This document shows, piece after piece, positions 52,901 to 64,000 of a stretch of 64,000 bases of DNA. The stretch is from positions 1 to 64,000 of the forward strand of contig JAOVVO010000154.1 of NCBI GenBank assembly GCA_028564675.1, written 5' to 3'. Position 1 is the first letter of the stretch. Each line of letters starts with the position of its first letter. The DNA is from Onchocerca lupi. Its lineage: Eukaryota > Nematoda > Chromadorea > Rhabditida > Onchocercidae. The notes under the pieces are model-generated. The model did no database searches. It was not told where the DNA came from and was given only the letters and a program-made list of their open reading frames with translations. The position numbers and the translations under genes were made by a program.

Positions 52901-55900
52901 CTTTGTTTTAAATTTTACATTACATATTTGATGTAGTTGACTGTGAAATCATTTTTTGTCTATCAAGTTAATGAGCTTTAAAAAAGCTCTCTTTCATCAT
53001 CGACTAACCTCTGGCACAGTCTCATGCGCACCAAAGGCGTATGCTACCGAAACAACAAAGGATCTTTCTTGTCTCTACAAAATGATAACAAGATCCTCCA
53101 TCCACGCAGAAGATGAGGGTCCTGAGTACAAAAATCATTTTTAACGAACAAGCTGCCATCAGCTCGGTCGGGTGGACCAGCTTGTGGTATACCAATTCTT
53201 CTTCTTTTCATAACCCATCTCTCCCCCTTTGCATTATAATTCTTCATGATATTATTGAAATTTCATTGTTAATATAATTGTTAATAATTGCTGCGTATGT
53301 TGATTTATGAATTAGTCATAATAAAGGTTTGATTACCCAAGTTTGAGGTTCGTTACCAAGTGAATAAAAAACAGAATTGAAGAAACTGTGAGAATGGAAG
53401 AACAGAATTCAACTTATTATTCTGTCACTATCAGAAACAAAAGACGAAACAGATGAAACACTTCATCGGAATACGAATCCGAATACATTTAGCTACGGGA
53501 AATAATGAGAAACCATACCTTATTTGAGAACAAATCGGCGAGTGTATTATTATTAAAATTGGCGTCAACTAAGTCGAAAACATCTGACAATTCATTTCCA
53601 TTCATCGCTTGTTCATCTAAAACGCTGTGAATGTCACCTGCAAAGATAAGGTGCTTTCCTTGCACCACATTATTCAAAAAACAGAAAAATGCAGTGAACT
53701 TCGGGAAAGAATTGTATATAAAATAAATGTGAAGCAAATCATAGTTAACGCTGAGAGAAGAAAGAGCAGTTAAGAATGCCAGATAAATTTTACTTATAAT
53801 TCCATAAAAATTATATTTGGAATGAAATGTATCTTTTGAATATCGCATAAGTGTCTCAACTATCCAATATGTTCGCTTTATAAAGCCATGCAATGAAGTG
53901 CATTTTTTCTTTTTCAAGAACAGTTTCTTTACATCATAAAATCCTCTCAGCATTATTTCATGAAAACATGCAAAATGTACAACATTGATGTTTACAAGAT
54001 CACCATACAGACATGCGGCAAAATTATTGTAATAAATAATAAATAATAGTGCAAAAACACTGCTTTTGCAAAATAAAAAAAATGAGAAACATATCAAACA
54101 TGCAATATTTAACTGCATATCAGAGCAAGAGAAACTTGAATCCAATCAAAAAATCACTTGTATTGCTCATTCCTTATTTTTTAAGGAGTAATTTTTTTTT
54201 TTTCAAGTGTTTTCGACTACTTGTCACTATCTTTTCTATTTCTCTCAACATTGCTGCCTTTACTTCTTTTTATTTCAATCAAAGCTCATTCTTGGATCTT
54301 TAATACGCGAAGTCCAAATATGCGCCTATTCATCCTAATTTTAATTATTTAACTCATACATGCACATTCAGAACTACAAGATCAGCAAGCAAACCTTCGA
54401 GTTTTTGATTGCGCAATCGCAACTCCACATTTTCATTCTGCAATTTGTGATTTTTTCCAACAAGCAATTCATCGAGTGCTTTCGAACGACTACCCAACTG
54501 TACCTCGGCTGTTGCTGTCGCAGTAGCAGTAACACCATTGCTCACAAAATCTATTCCTTCAGTAGTTTCTTCTCCAAACTCAGTGCTACGCAGAATTCTA
54601 AACAATAAAATAATCCAACGAAAACCTTATAACAAAACGGTCTAAATTTCAAATTACCTGATAATTAAAGCACTTCCCAGTGTTTTGAACTTTTGTCTTT
54701 TACATAACTTACATATTATCTCATAAATTATTTTTATTCAGCTATAACGTTTGTTTTATGGAAAGAGCTTTTTTTTTTTTTATTTTGTCATTTCTGACCT
54801 CCAAGTAACTTTTCGAAATAATGGAAACCTCAAATTCTTTTTATTTTCTTCATAATCAGATTGAGCCTCCAATTGGGCCCGAAGCTGCGCTACAATCTCC
54901 ACATGACGTTCCAGTTCTTGGGTCAACTCATCGATACGTTTGTTCGATTCTGTTTTTAAATGGATAAGCTTGGAGTTCAATTTCTTATTTTCTTCCAACA
55001 GTTTATGAATCTGTAAAATATTCCTCGAGCAAAATAAGCAGAAGAAAGCTGAATATCTCAGGATAAATAGAATTTTTTGAACAAAATAACCTGATTGTCT
55101 TTCGCATGAATTAGTGAAGTGTCTCTAAGTGCTTCTTCAGTCAGACTTGAACCATGACGTTTTATATACTCCAGTTCACTTTGCAAACGTTGCACTTTCT
55201 TCTCCGCTTCTATCTGAAAGCATCAATAATTAATTTTTGAAAGAAAAAAAACAACAAAGAATTCCAGAATTTACAAAACAAAAAAATGCACTTCCTTCTC
55301 CAGTTGTAGCGATTTAATAAATGATATGATGGCTTTATACAAATTATCAAAAAATTGTATATGAGGAATGCACAAATTAAAATATTGATTGTAAAAGTTT
55401 ATGCCATACTAACAGCTCTCTGTAAAGCGTTTTCGAGATCATTTGTAACAATTTCCAATTTTTCTTCATTTATTGCCTCTTCCTTTACCATTTGCAACTT
55501 TGTGTCTTCAAGCATTCGACTGGTTTCATTGTTCTTTATCTAGAATTAACGGAGTATTTTTTTTTCTTTACAAACTAAATATTCATAAAAAGCAGCAATT
55601 ATTAAAGATGGGAAAAAATTTTTGGAATCATTATGACATCGATCTCTTTTTATCATTATACAGTACGGATTTTTAAACGAGAAATTTGAAATCAATGGAA
55701 TGTCTTAGAAAATATAAAGGCATTTTGCCGTATTTGATGAAAATATACCGTTAAATCTGCAACAGCATCTGAAAGCACTTTATTTTCAGCAGAGACCTGT
55801 TCTCGTTTTTGAGCAACTTCTCTTTCAAATGCTTCCAGTTCGATGCGCAATTCTTTTTCTCTTTCATTTATTGCAGCCTGTAGTAATATATTTCTCTATT

Positions 55901-58900
55901 ATACTTCAATTAAGTCTTATTTTCATACTAAATAAGAAACAATACAATGGAGCGGTACAAATGAACTTGGGATAGGTATGATTCCGAATCTCATTATATT
56001 ACTGTTGTCAAAAATTCAATATCCTCAATTACACAAACCTGGATATTACTATTTGTTTTAGCTTCCATTTCTTTCATTTGTTCTTCGAGTTGTCGAACGA
56101 TTAGCTCTGAAGATAAATTTTGATTCGAAATTTAAAATTAAACTCCAATTCATGAAATATTATCAAATGTTCATGCAAAATCTCGATTCAAATCAGTTCC
56201 CATACATATTCCATCTGTCAAAGCTCATTAACTTAAAGGTCATGGTTGCACAAGATTAGAAAATAACCAATAGTTCTTCTAACGGAATCGCAAAAGATGA
56301 ATTTTGTTAATGGAAATTAAAACATTTCTGTACCTGTTATTTGACTATTTCACCGAAAAAGTTAAACATCAAGGCTGCCGTATTCAGCTTATTGTTATCA
56401 ATATTACTGAAATGTTAACTTATGCTACGCACACTTCATCTGGAATAGCTATTCCTCACACAAAGTCTCAATTTAGAATTACTAATCTCCCCTCAAAGGT
56501 AGCCAATTTCACTATATTCACTTTTTCGAGACCATCCAAGTACATTTATGTTGCGTCAAATTTTTTTGAAATGAAAACAAGCTAAATTTATTCCTGAATG
56601 TTTCAAAAATTTGAAAAACACAACGTAAATTTAATAAAATATACCCTGATTTCGCAAATCACTATATTCTTCTCGTAATTCATTTAGTTGTTTAGTAAGA
56701 TTTCTAACTCGCTCATCAGCAGAACGTAACCGTACTACTTCTCTTAGTAATGTTGAAAGCTGTTCCAAATATGGAGAAGGATCTGTAAAAAATATATCAG
56801 AAACTACAACCATCAGATAAGCGCAAAAAAATATGGGGAATCCCGAAAAACGTAAAGGTTTGATATTTTGATTAAAGACTCATTACTGAACTCGATGAAT
56901 TCGAAAAAAAGAATAGAATCAAAAAAAGATTCACAAAAGAAAAGGAGAGTCAAACAGAGACAAGGCGACAAACCACTCATGACAATTTAGAATTAATCAA
57001 TATGCAACTTTGGATCACAGCTCGAGTAGGATTGCAGGACGATTGTAAGCAATATTAAGAGTAATGATGAGCAGGCAAGCGCAAGCTTACATATGCCTCA
57101 GGAATTCGATTGCCGATACAACGATTGTTGAGGACAGAAATCCTATCGACTAAGCGCTGCTCACTGACTAACTAGATGACTGGATGCAGAAAATCGAACC
57201 CAAAAATAAACGATTTTCAAGGGAAAATGAAAGAATGGAGCGATTGACGGTCGATTCAATATGATGCGAGTGCAAGGGACGGAAGGATGGATGGAACGCT
57301 TCAAAAGCAAATAATCGATGCGATTGCGCGAGCTCTCGCAAAACTAAGCTAGACAGCCTTGTAAAAGCAACTTATTGCTTACTAGAGCAATGATCAACGC
57401 TTGACTAGCTCAGCCAAGCCTACCTCTACCGACTACGAGATGCTAATATATATTAAGCAATTCACACACTTCTGGAAAGATTCCTTCTATATCAGACCTA
57501 GCTTTATTTATTCAGTTTAAGATGACCCCAATCACATCTGATGACGAAATGATTCTTTAAAAGTTCATGCCTATGAATAAATAAATAAGTGTGAATAGAA
57601 ACTGTGATGTAACAAAACAGACTTTCCACAACATTTATATAATAAATGTAAATGCATCCGCGACAAAGTGATGATTAAGCTCAACATTTCAAAAATGTTT
57701 TAAATGAAAAGGACTTAGAAGACTGAATGATGTATTGTTTGACTAATGGCAACTTAAACCTATCAAAGGTCAACAAATTCGAGCATACATAGGACAGATA
57801 TAGATGTTTAGAAAAAATGAGAAAAAATCGAACAACTAATTCTTTCTACTAATAAAAATTTCATTTACCGCAAACAGAAGTGAATGCCCGGCAGACAAAG
57901 ATTAAACCAGTTTCTGCCGCTTTTGCTCGTTCTGTAGCCCGATCATATTCCTTCTGGAACGCTTTAATCAATGACGAAATAGCTTTGCGTGACTGCTAGA
58001 AAAAGAAAAATTTTAGATAAGAAGAAAACATTTATAAGATATCCTTAGATTATTGCCATCAAAATCAATAACATCTAAAATATGCATAGCAGCTAGGTAT
58101 GGGCAATCAACTGATTTTTTGTTTTATCTTTCATATCCTACATGATCTAGATTTTGTAGTATTTTTCCAAATAATATTACGCCATTGCAAATATTCAAGC
58201 AATAACAAAATAATATTCGACCAATTTTCATTTTTAGGATCATATTATGCATTAATTTTCTGAAATTAATGCATAATTTCTTTTCACTGACTTATATCTT
58301 TCTGTTACTATAATGGTTGTTTTTTGACTATGTATCGTCAATTATATACGATTACATATTTCATGTATATTGAAACGTGAAATGATTATTCACAAGTTAT
58401 AGCAATATTCATCAAACAATAGATAATACTGATCACTGACCATATGATTATCATTATATCAAGAATTTAATATATATCACAATGATTTCGGTTGATATGC
58501 TTGATAAGCGATAAGCTTCTGATTGCCAAATAAGTAAATATCGATTTTTAAAAAGCATAATTACGAATGAGGAAAATGACATCACATTCATGTCAGACCA
58601 TTACTAGATGGTAAGAGGATTTCGAATATTTTGTCTAGATTTAATGCTGATAATTAAGTTAAAATAAAACTGCTTGAAGACTGCATTGGTCATTCAGATT
58701 ACAAGATCACGCATGAAATTATGAACTGATTACTTACTTTATCAGCATATTCATAATAATTTTTACTTTCAGCAATTAACTGTTGGCGGGCTGCTCTGCA
58801 CTGATTTTCTCTTATGCCAACTGCCTGCACTTCTTCGTTTAAATTCTTCTGCAAAAGTCACTAAAAAAAAAAAAAGTTCATAAAATGAAGGTAATACAGT

Positions 58901-61530
58901 ATTCTTATCGATCAACGGTGTTATCATGAGATTTCAAGATGAACTTGGATCGAGTTAGACAAAAAGATCCGATGTTAAATACGAAAACTAAATTTATTTT
59001 TCCTAATTTAGTTAAAAAGAAATATATTACAGCAAGCAAAATTACGAATTTTGACTTCATTATCAAATACAAGTTTAAAATAATCATTAGAAAATTATCT
59101 AGTAATAAAGGATAATATTTATGCAATATCCTGGTAAATTTAATCCGAAACTTTTGCCTAACAATTGGATCATCTTTTTCCGCGCATATTAATAAATTCA
59201 AAATACTTTATAAAAATTCGAATTCTTTATGCAGGATGAATGATCAATAACTAAAAGCGGTATTTTAAATTGAGTTGAAATTAGCGATCCTATGGCTTTA
59301 AAAGATATAATCATATAAAGTACTGCTGCCTTTTATAGTTCAAAAGGCTAAATAGAGAAAAGAGGATGAAATGGAGAGATCAGTAACTGAGCCCACGGAG
59401 CTCGAAACGGCAGAACAAGCCAATGGTCTGAGCCGAGATGCATTTACTCAGTCAGTTAGTTAACAACCATTTCAGTAAGTATGGTTTTGGAGCCTCATCG
59501 AAAATCGATCTGCCAGATGGGCTCTCCTTTCCAGGCGGTAGCAGCATGATTTGATTCTACGACAAAATAACATTCCTTTTCACCAACATTCACATTTAGA
59601 TTCACATTTCAAACTCCGTGGTGACCACCAACTGAATTGAACCTCCTCAAGCACAGACACACACACACACACACACACACATACACACACAGACATACAC
59701 ATACATACACATCACGGACATACAAATACAAGAACATCAGTAAACAAATCAATTTACTGATATTGATTTATCTGACATGAGCTCAACAATTTACGACCCA
59801 CTGATAGGCAACACTTCAGAGGCTACTTCAATACGGGAACAACTCATGCTTGCCCAATAATGCATAGCACACGCCTTGGATGAAATTTTTTTTCCAATTT
59901 TACTGAGTAGACAAGAATAGATGGAATGCTTTAAGGGATGCAATAAATGATCCTTAGGATATATACTCTTTCCGGTATTATTGAAACGAAAGATAAAAAA
60001 TGCGGAATTATCCGTATTCCTCATATCTGAATGATTCGAACGTCGTAAACAGGCGAATTCATAAGTATTCTCAAAATTGGCTTCGCAACTATGATTTCAT
60101 AATCAGGATAGGAAATTTGTGTGATGTTTTCAACAAAAATTTACAAGTGAGAACGAACTGATAGACAAGCAAAATTTTGGAAATGATTTCCTCTTCCCTT
60201 TTTAATATTGAGAGTTATTTAAATTAGCTGCATTTTGTTATTGACTTTTCTTTTTTCCGTTAATGCTGATAATAATTTAAGTTTAGATGCATTCATTTTA
60301 AAAAAATCGGTTAATCATTTCACATTCCTCGACTGCAGTTTTCAAACTCCGTATTTTCACATACCAATAGAATTGCAACGTATTTGATGAATGACAAGCA
60401 ATCGAAATCGAAAATAATGAATGGATAAGTAAGTATATAATGTTGAAGAGCCCATTTGACACTTTGCCACTTCTTTGGCTTATCCATTGAGAGTAAGCAA
60501 ATTACGTCACAAAGATTGACCAAAATGGAAGAATGAAAAGCTGAAATGTTATTTCAACTTGCTCAGCTGCAACAATAGTCCGCTTAAGCAGCACTATACC
60601 TGCAAGTTTTCGAAATCGACCTGTGACCATTTCTGCGCCACACTTTCCACTTCTTGTACGTTTTGTGGATCTATTGCCATATCACTTTCTAAAGAAACAA
60701 TTAGCATTACCAATCATCTGAAATACTGCTTTTTTAAAAAAATGACTGCAGAAAACTCGAGGAATCGAAAGCGCAATAATGAGAAATGTTCGGGAATCCG
60801 GAAAAAACGATGGATTTCTCTAGAGGTTCGATTTTTATAATTTCTATATTACTCATATACTGAATACAAATTCAAATTCTTTAAAAACGATAGAGACAAT
60901 GAAGATATTTCGTTAGTAATTTCTGAATGAGATATTCTTTCAAAACTTGATAAAATAAGGAATTCGCTTGGAATGCTAAGTAAATTTAGAATATTGTCAG
61001 GAAAGATTATTCTTTATACAACCTGCAATCAGAATATATTATATGCAATTTTTGGGATGGTACAATTATGTGTTTCAACAGTTCCAATTTAAATCAATCA
61101 ACGATTCAAAGAGCACGGTCCTCACAAATTAGAACTTCACAGAGTATTCCTTTAGAGTTATTATATTTGGAGTTGGTGAATAATTCAAACCGCCAACAGC
61201 ACTGTTATTATAAATTATTAGAAATTCTATGTTACTTCAATTTCTTCACATTAACATGAATATCGCTGATGTAGCTTTGGCATCTATGTCTACCCTTTAC
61301 TAATATAGATACAAAATCAATCTAAAAAACTTGGGAAAAATAACTAACTGGATCTCCAACTATAGATGATCTAATTTGTATTTCGACACTAGAACAGAAA
61401 AATGGCACAACGGTACATAAAGACAGTAACAATAACGAAACATTCTAAAAAACATACGACATCGTCGTGTCAACTACTTACCAGACACTTTCTTGATCAA
61501 CCGATCAATATATTCAGCGATTCTCCGCAT
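46988..61530 (-). CDS. ceh-44: CUX-family CUT homeobox transcription factor (ceh-44 type)
   Basis: Twenty-seven GT-AG exons in consistent phase give 1268 residues: 61482-61530, 60600-60688, 58738-58848, 57869-57995, 56645-56782, 56039-56106, 55749-55877, 55414-55539, 55091-55213, 54829-55010, 54395-54597, 53519-53637, 52652-52738, 52352-52471, 51846-51989, 51209-51368, 50944-51086, 50634-50783, 50444-50506, 49956-50174, 49642-49843, 49358-49497, 48866-49036, 48172-48495, 47818-47976, 47643-47735, 46988-47155. Residues about 20-450 are the coiled-coil region shared by CUX and CASP (AQKWSQVDFENLQ block). CUT repeats lie at about 558-658 (SQGSLSELLSKPRHW), 839-910 (LGLSQGSVSDLLARPKPW) and 1000-1070 (LGVSPGGVSELLAKPKTW). 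The homeodomain (1130-1182) ends in TVSNWFHNYRTR, with the His at position 50 typical of CUX. The C-terminal ERIQKL block matches the CUX end. It is a nuclear DNA-binding factor; C. elegans ceh-44 is pan-neuronal. A second start at 60680 (MAIDPQNV) is possible. Confidence 0.95.
52975..53250 (-). other. G+C-richer coding-like island inside a ceh-44 intron
   Basis: Within the intron between exons 53519-53637 and 52652-52738, about 270 bases are much richer in G+C and open over long stretches. On the minus strand one frame reads MKRRRIGIPQAGPPDRADGS. A second frame reads SSSAWMEDLVIIL, then TAG, then RQERSFVVSVAYAFGAHETV up to a donor-like GAG|GTTAGT. The last part (22 codons after TTTGTAG) begins and ends in phase 0, as do the neighbouring exons, so it could be a cassette exon. 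Conflicting frames and the TAG favour a decayed exon set or an inserted gene fragment. The plus strand is also open for 62 codons. Confidence 0.35.
57000..57430. promoter_or_regulatory. G+C-richer segment inside a ceh-44 intron
   Basis: The intron between exons 57869-57995 and 56645-56782 contains about 430 bases of distinctly higher G+C, including a near-perfect palindrome around GCGCGAGCTCTCGC. It has no long frame. An internal promoter or enhancer for a shorter isoform is one possibility; nothing in the sequence proves it. Confidence 0.2.
58245..58280. repeat. Inverted repeat in a ceh-44 intron
   Basis: TTATGCATTAATTTT is followed, after three bases, by its near-perfect reverse complement, forming a potential 15-bp stem. 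It lies in the intron between exons 58738-58848 and 57869-57995. No function is apparent. Confidence 0.7.
59452..59547 (-). CDS. Possible alternative or nested first exon in a ceh-44 intron
   Basis: Within the intron between exons 60600-60688 and 58738-58848, a G+C-richer segment follows a good acceptor (TTTTGTCGTAG). The ATG at 59547 opens a 31-codon frame (MLLPPGKESPSGRSIFDEAP then KPYLLKW) with a possible phase-2 donor at AAATG|GTTGTT. That phase does not fit the next ceh-44 exon. The plus strand is also open for 30 codons (start MERSVTEPTEL) here. It is either a nested short gene or chance. Confidence 0.2.
   Translation of the reverse strand: MLLPPGKESPSGRSIFDEAPKPYLLKWLLTN
59656..59712. 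repeat. (CA)n microsatellite
   Basis: About 15 uninterrupted CA units, then interrupted CA/TACA units. It lies in a ceh-44 intron. Confidence 0.95.
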
Positions 61531-62348
61531 GACAAACTGATCTATATTAGTACTATATGAAATGCATTAGGTTTACTAAAACAATGCCAGTTGTGCATCA
61601 GTGATAGCCTACATAAACAGAAACTCCCATAAGACAAAACAAGAAAAAACATCAGAACACTCAAAAGACAAAAAATAAAAAATAAAAAAGTAGAGTAAAG
61701 TAAACCGAAAAAAAAAAATAATAATCAAAACAAAATCGTAAATAGGTATAAAGAAAAAAGAGAGTTAAGAAGAAAAATATATGACAATTGCTCCTGTTCC
61801 AATAACTTCAGTCAAATAAAGCCTGTAAAATACCAGAATAACTCATCTTATTAGGTCCAATATGACATGTTTTTTAAATGTTTCGTTGAGTCTTTTTTTT
61901 TTTTTTTTTTGAAGGCAGTTTTGTTAGTTGGTTTTGGTTTTTTGTTTTACGATGTGAGATTAAATTTAGTTAGTTGAGAACACATTCTATGCAAATTAGG
62001 CTAATGTAAGATTAACAGAAACTGGCAGAGAAAAAAAAAGAAAAAACACATTTAAAATTTGAAAAAATTTTTCCTCTTTGAACAACTTAAACATCTATAA
62101 ATAAGTAAATCATTTTTCACACACCCAATCTGTAACTAACTCGAAAAAGGAAAATGAATATTTTCTATGCTGGTCGTACATTTCAAGATAATTGGATACG
62201 TGAAACGCTTAAATCATATGAAAAAGGGGAAAAAATAGAACTTTATTAAAAAATACCTCCTAAAAACAAAACCGAACTCATATTCATACAAATATGAGAT
62301 GGAAGAAATACAATTATACACAAATATGATTACAAAACTATGACCACT
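61531..62348. other. Intergenic region between NDUFA8 and the CUX gene
   Basis: About 820 bases separate the NDUFA8 stop from the upstream CUX start codon on the same strand. It contains a run of 16 T and other A/T homopolymers. TAATATAG just upstream of the first CUX exon is a candidate trans-splice acceptor. An operon is possible but the gap is long compared with C. elegans operons. Confidence 0.5.
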
Positions 62349-63745
62349 TTATATATCGAAGAAATTGTGGCGCTGCTGATCGTAAGCACGACTGTCTTCA
62401 CGTAAATGATAATCATCTGGTAGTTCTGCCAATACTTTCGCAGCTTCGGCTTTATAATCTCGAGCGTAATGTACTAAAGTATTAAAAAAAGGACAAACAT
62501 GAAGAGAATCACATAAAATGCAAAACCGACCACAACGATTAAAAGCTAGAAAATACACTGAATCTTATCGAACGAAGAAAAAGACAGATATAGCTCTTTG
62601 GCTTTGATAATAAAACAATTCAAATTTAATTAGTTACTTTTCATTTTAAAATTATTCTGGCACTAGCAAATCCATTTCAGTAGATCTTTATAATCAGATC
62701 TGCTCTTATGATCTATAGGTTTCTATAGTCAAATCCGCTCTTATGATCTCAATATATTAAGCGTTGCTGTAACACTGTATAGTTTTTTGCTCAAGAGTAG
62801 CGAATTCAAACAACAGAAAATATATAGAACTTGGATTAGCACTCCAACAATTTACTCATTTGGTCTAGAATACAAATGAACTACAAGAAAAGCAAGTGAA
62901 CTAAAATAATATCGTAATTACCATGTTTTGGAAAATGCGCATTGTGCACATGCAATTTGCTGAAATATCCCACTTTCGGTCGAGTAATGTTCAAGTTTTC
63001 TTCCACGCAAATATCCAAACGACGTTGCTGCTCACGGCAACTGCAAACTTATTATTATTACTCATACCACAAGAAGTTATAGAAAACCCTGATAATAAAA
63101 TGGCATGTAAATGCTACAGTTATAAAATGTTCTTAAAACATCAGGAAATTAGTCGGTGTAGTCACTTTTGCATATGTATAGACTTTACTATCGTAGTAGA
63201 CCGGCTCATCACTCAAGCATAATTTTATAATTTCCAATCTAAGGAATTAATGAGAAGGAACAAACGGTGTAACGTAGAGTTTGGCAGTACTGTGATCAAT
63301 ACAATTAGCATAATGATCAACGCTTTCATTGCAAGTCTTTTTCAATGATTGTAGGAATTTAATACCGCATGCTGTAAGAGCTCGACCTTCTTTTAGCGAA
63401 AGACGTGGATCTTCTGTTTCTTGCCGGCGTAACATAAAATCCTACAAATTATACCACATTGACTCTTCCCAAGCACAAACAACAAAAATAAAAAATAATA
63501 AAATCAATTATGAGCAAATATAGTCAATTCATCTCATAATTTAAAAGAAAATTTTTCTTTGATAAAAAGGACCAAATTAATATTCAGTTCAATTGACAAA
63601 AATTGAAAAAACAAACTTTAACTTCCTTTTCACAGGCTTTGTGCATATATGGTATGACAGCTTTAAAGTAAGGTGTGGAAAGAGTAATTTCATGAGGTAC
63701 TGTTAGTTCCTCGTCTGAGGGCATCGGCATACTTTTGGTTATCAT
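62349..63745 (-). CDS. NDUFA8: NADH dehydrogenase [ubiquinone] 1 alpha subcomplex subunit 8
   Basis: NDUFA8 is an accessory subunit of mitochondrial respiratory complex I on the intermembrane-space side, imported by the MIA40 disulfide relay through twin CX9C motifs. Four exons: 63617-63745, 63266-63441, 62922-63040, 62349-62473; 182 residues (about 172 in mammals), all phases consistent. The leader follows TTTTTTTGTAG at 63778, a likely SL acceptor, with 32 bases of 5' UTR. Family features are DEELTVPHEITLSTPYFKA near the N-terminus, KDFMLRRQETEDPRLSLKEG, CIDHSTAKLY and CREQQRRLDIC. The second CHCH motif is complete (KTC-X9-C and PC-X9-C). In the first, the outer cysteines remain but both inner ones are replaced by Arg (FMLR) and Ser (RLS), removing one expected disulfide. 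The C-terminal 40 residues (AAKVLAELPDDYHL) are less conserved. Confidence 0.92.
62686..62748. repeat. 29-bp imperf. direct repeat, two copies
   Basis: Two copies ending in GCTCTTATGATCT lie at 62686-62714 and 62720-62748, differing at about four positions. They are inside the last NDUFA8 intron. Confidence 0.8.
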
Positions 63746-64000
63746 TCCCTTAAAATGAGAGTATTGATATGCAAATTCTACAAAAAAAGAAAAAAAAAGC
63801 AGAAAATTACCTTTTCTCTTACTAACAAGTACATACTGGTTAAATCTCAAATAAAAGATGGTGTAAAGAGAGAAGCGAATAGAATGATCAGATAGATGAT
63901 CAGTGAAAAATGCTAATAGACGGATGATAGTTCGGGCGACAAGTTTTACAAATGATCACTGATATGGCTGGCAAGAATTTCTCACATACATCGGTCCACT

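Noticed and set aside
53489..54145. 218-codon minus-strand open frame
   Set aside because: Only its 3' part (53519-53637) is a real CUX exon, after acceptor CAG at 53638-53640. The rest is hydrophobic, A+T-rich intron read-through.

Overview
The window looks like nuclear DNA of a nematode, most likely a clade III / filarial-type worm. The DNA is very A+T-rich. Genes are split into small exons (about 30-330 bp) joined by GT-AG introns. Several first exons start just after a pyrimidine-rich AG with no nearby promoter motif, as expected of spliced-leader trans-splicing. The recognised proteins have nematode homologues. The species itself cannot be named from this sequence.

Layout. (1) 309-4274, minus: a multi-exon gene for a serine-rich protein I do not recognise. 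(2) About 4.3-12.2 kb: A+T-rich DNA with a short-repeat element, an orphan plus-strand terminal exon (7166-7287), a minus-strand exon pair (10139-10620) and a G+C-richer open frame (11706-12146). (3) 13071-16131, plus: a complete nine-exon NAD-dependent glycerol-3-phosphate dehydrogenase, with a paired TTACGTAA/CACGTG element about 650 bp upstream. (4) 16.1-39 kb: a gene-poor region with a candidate small secreted-protein gene (21375-21786), a possible signal-peptide exon (37331-37388) and many low-complexity tracts. (5) 39270-41438, plus: a five-exon protein with two tandem CXXC zinc fingers and a polyglutamine run. (6) 44213-61530, minus: a CUX/CASP locus. Twenty-seven exons in perfect phase give a 1268-residue CUT-homeobox protein (ceh-44 / CUX type) with coiled coil, three CUT repeats and a homeodomain. 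Downstream lie the exons for the alternative Golgi CASP tail. (7) 62349-63745, minus: NDUFA8, a complex I accessory subunit.

The most striking observation is in (6). The CASP-specific 3' exons are recognisable down to the C-terminal membrane segment but carry several independent lesions: in-frame TAA and TGA codons, two frame changes, and a 3' splice site reading AT instead of AG. All 27 exons of the CUX form are intact. This suggests that one of two ancient alternative products of the locus has been lost from this copy.

The gene products do not form one pathway: GPDH is cytosolic glycerol/redox metabolism, NDUFA8 is mitochondrial respiration, and the CXXC and CUX proteins are nuclear DNA-binding proteins. 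NDUFA8 and the CUX gene are head-to-tail on the minus strand about 0.8 kb apart, and the CXXC and CUX/CASP genes converge. All exon models are hand-derived from splice consensus and phase and have not been tested against transcripts.
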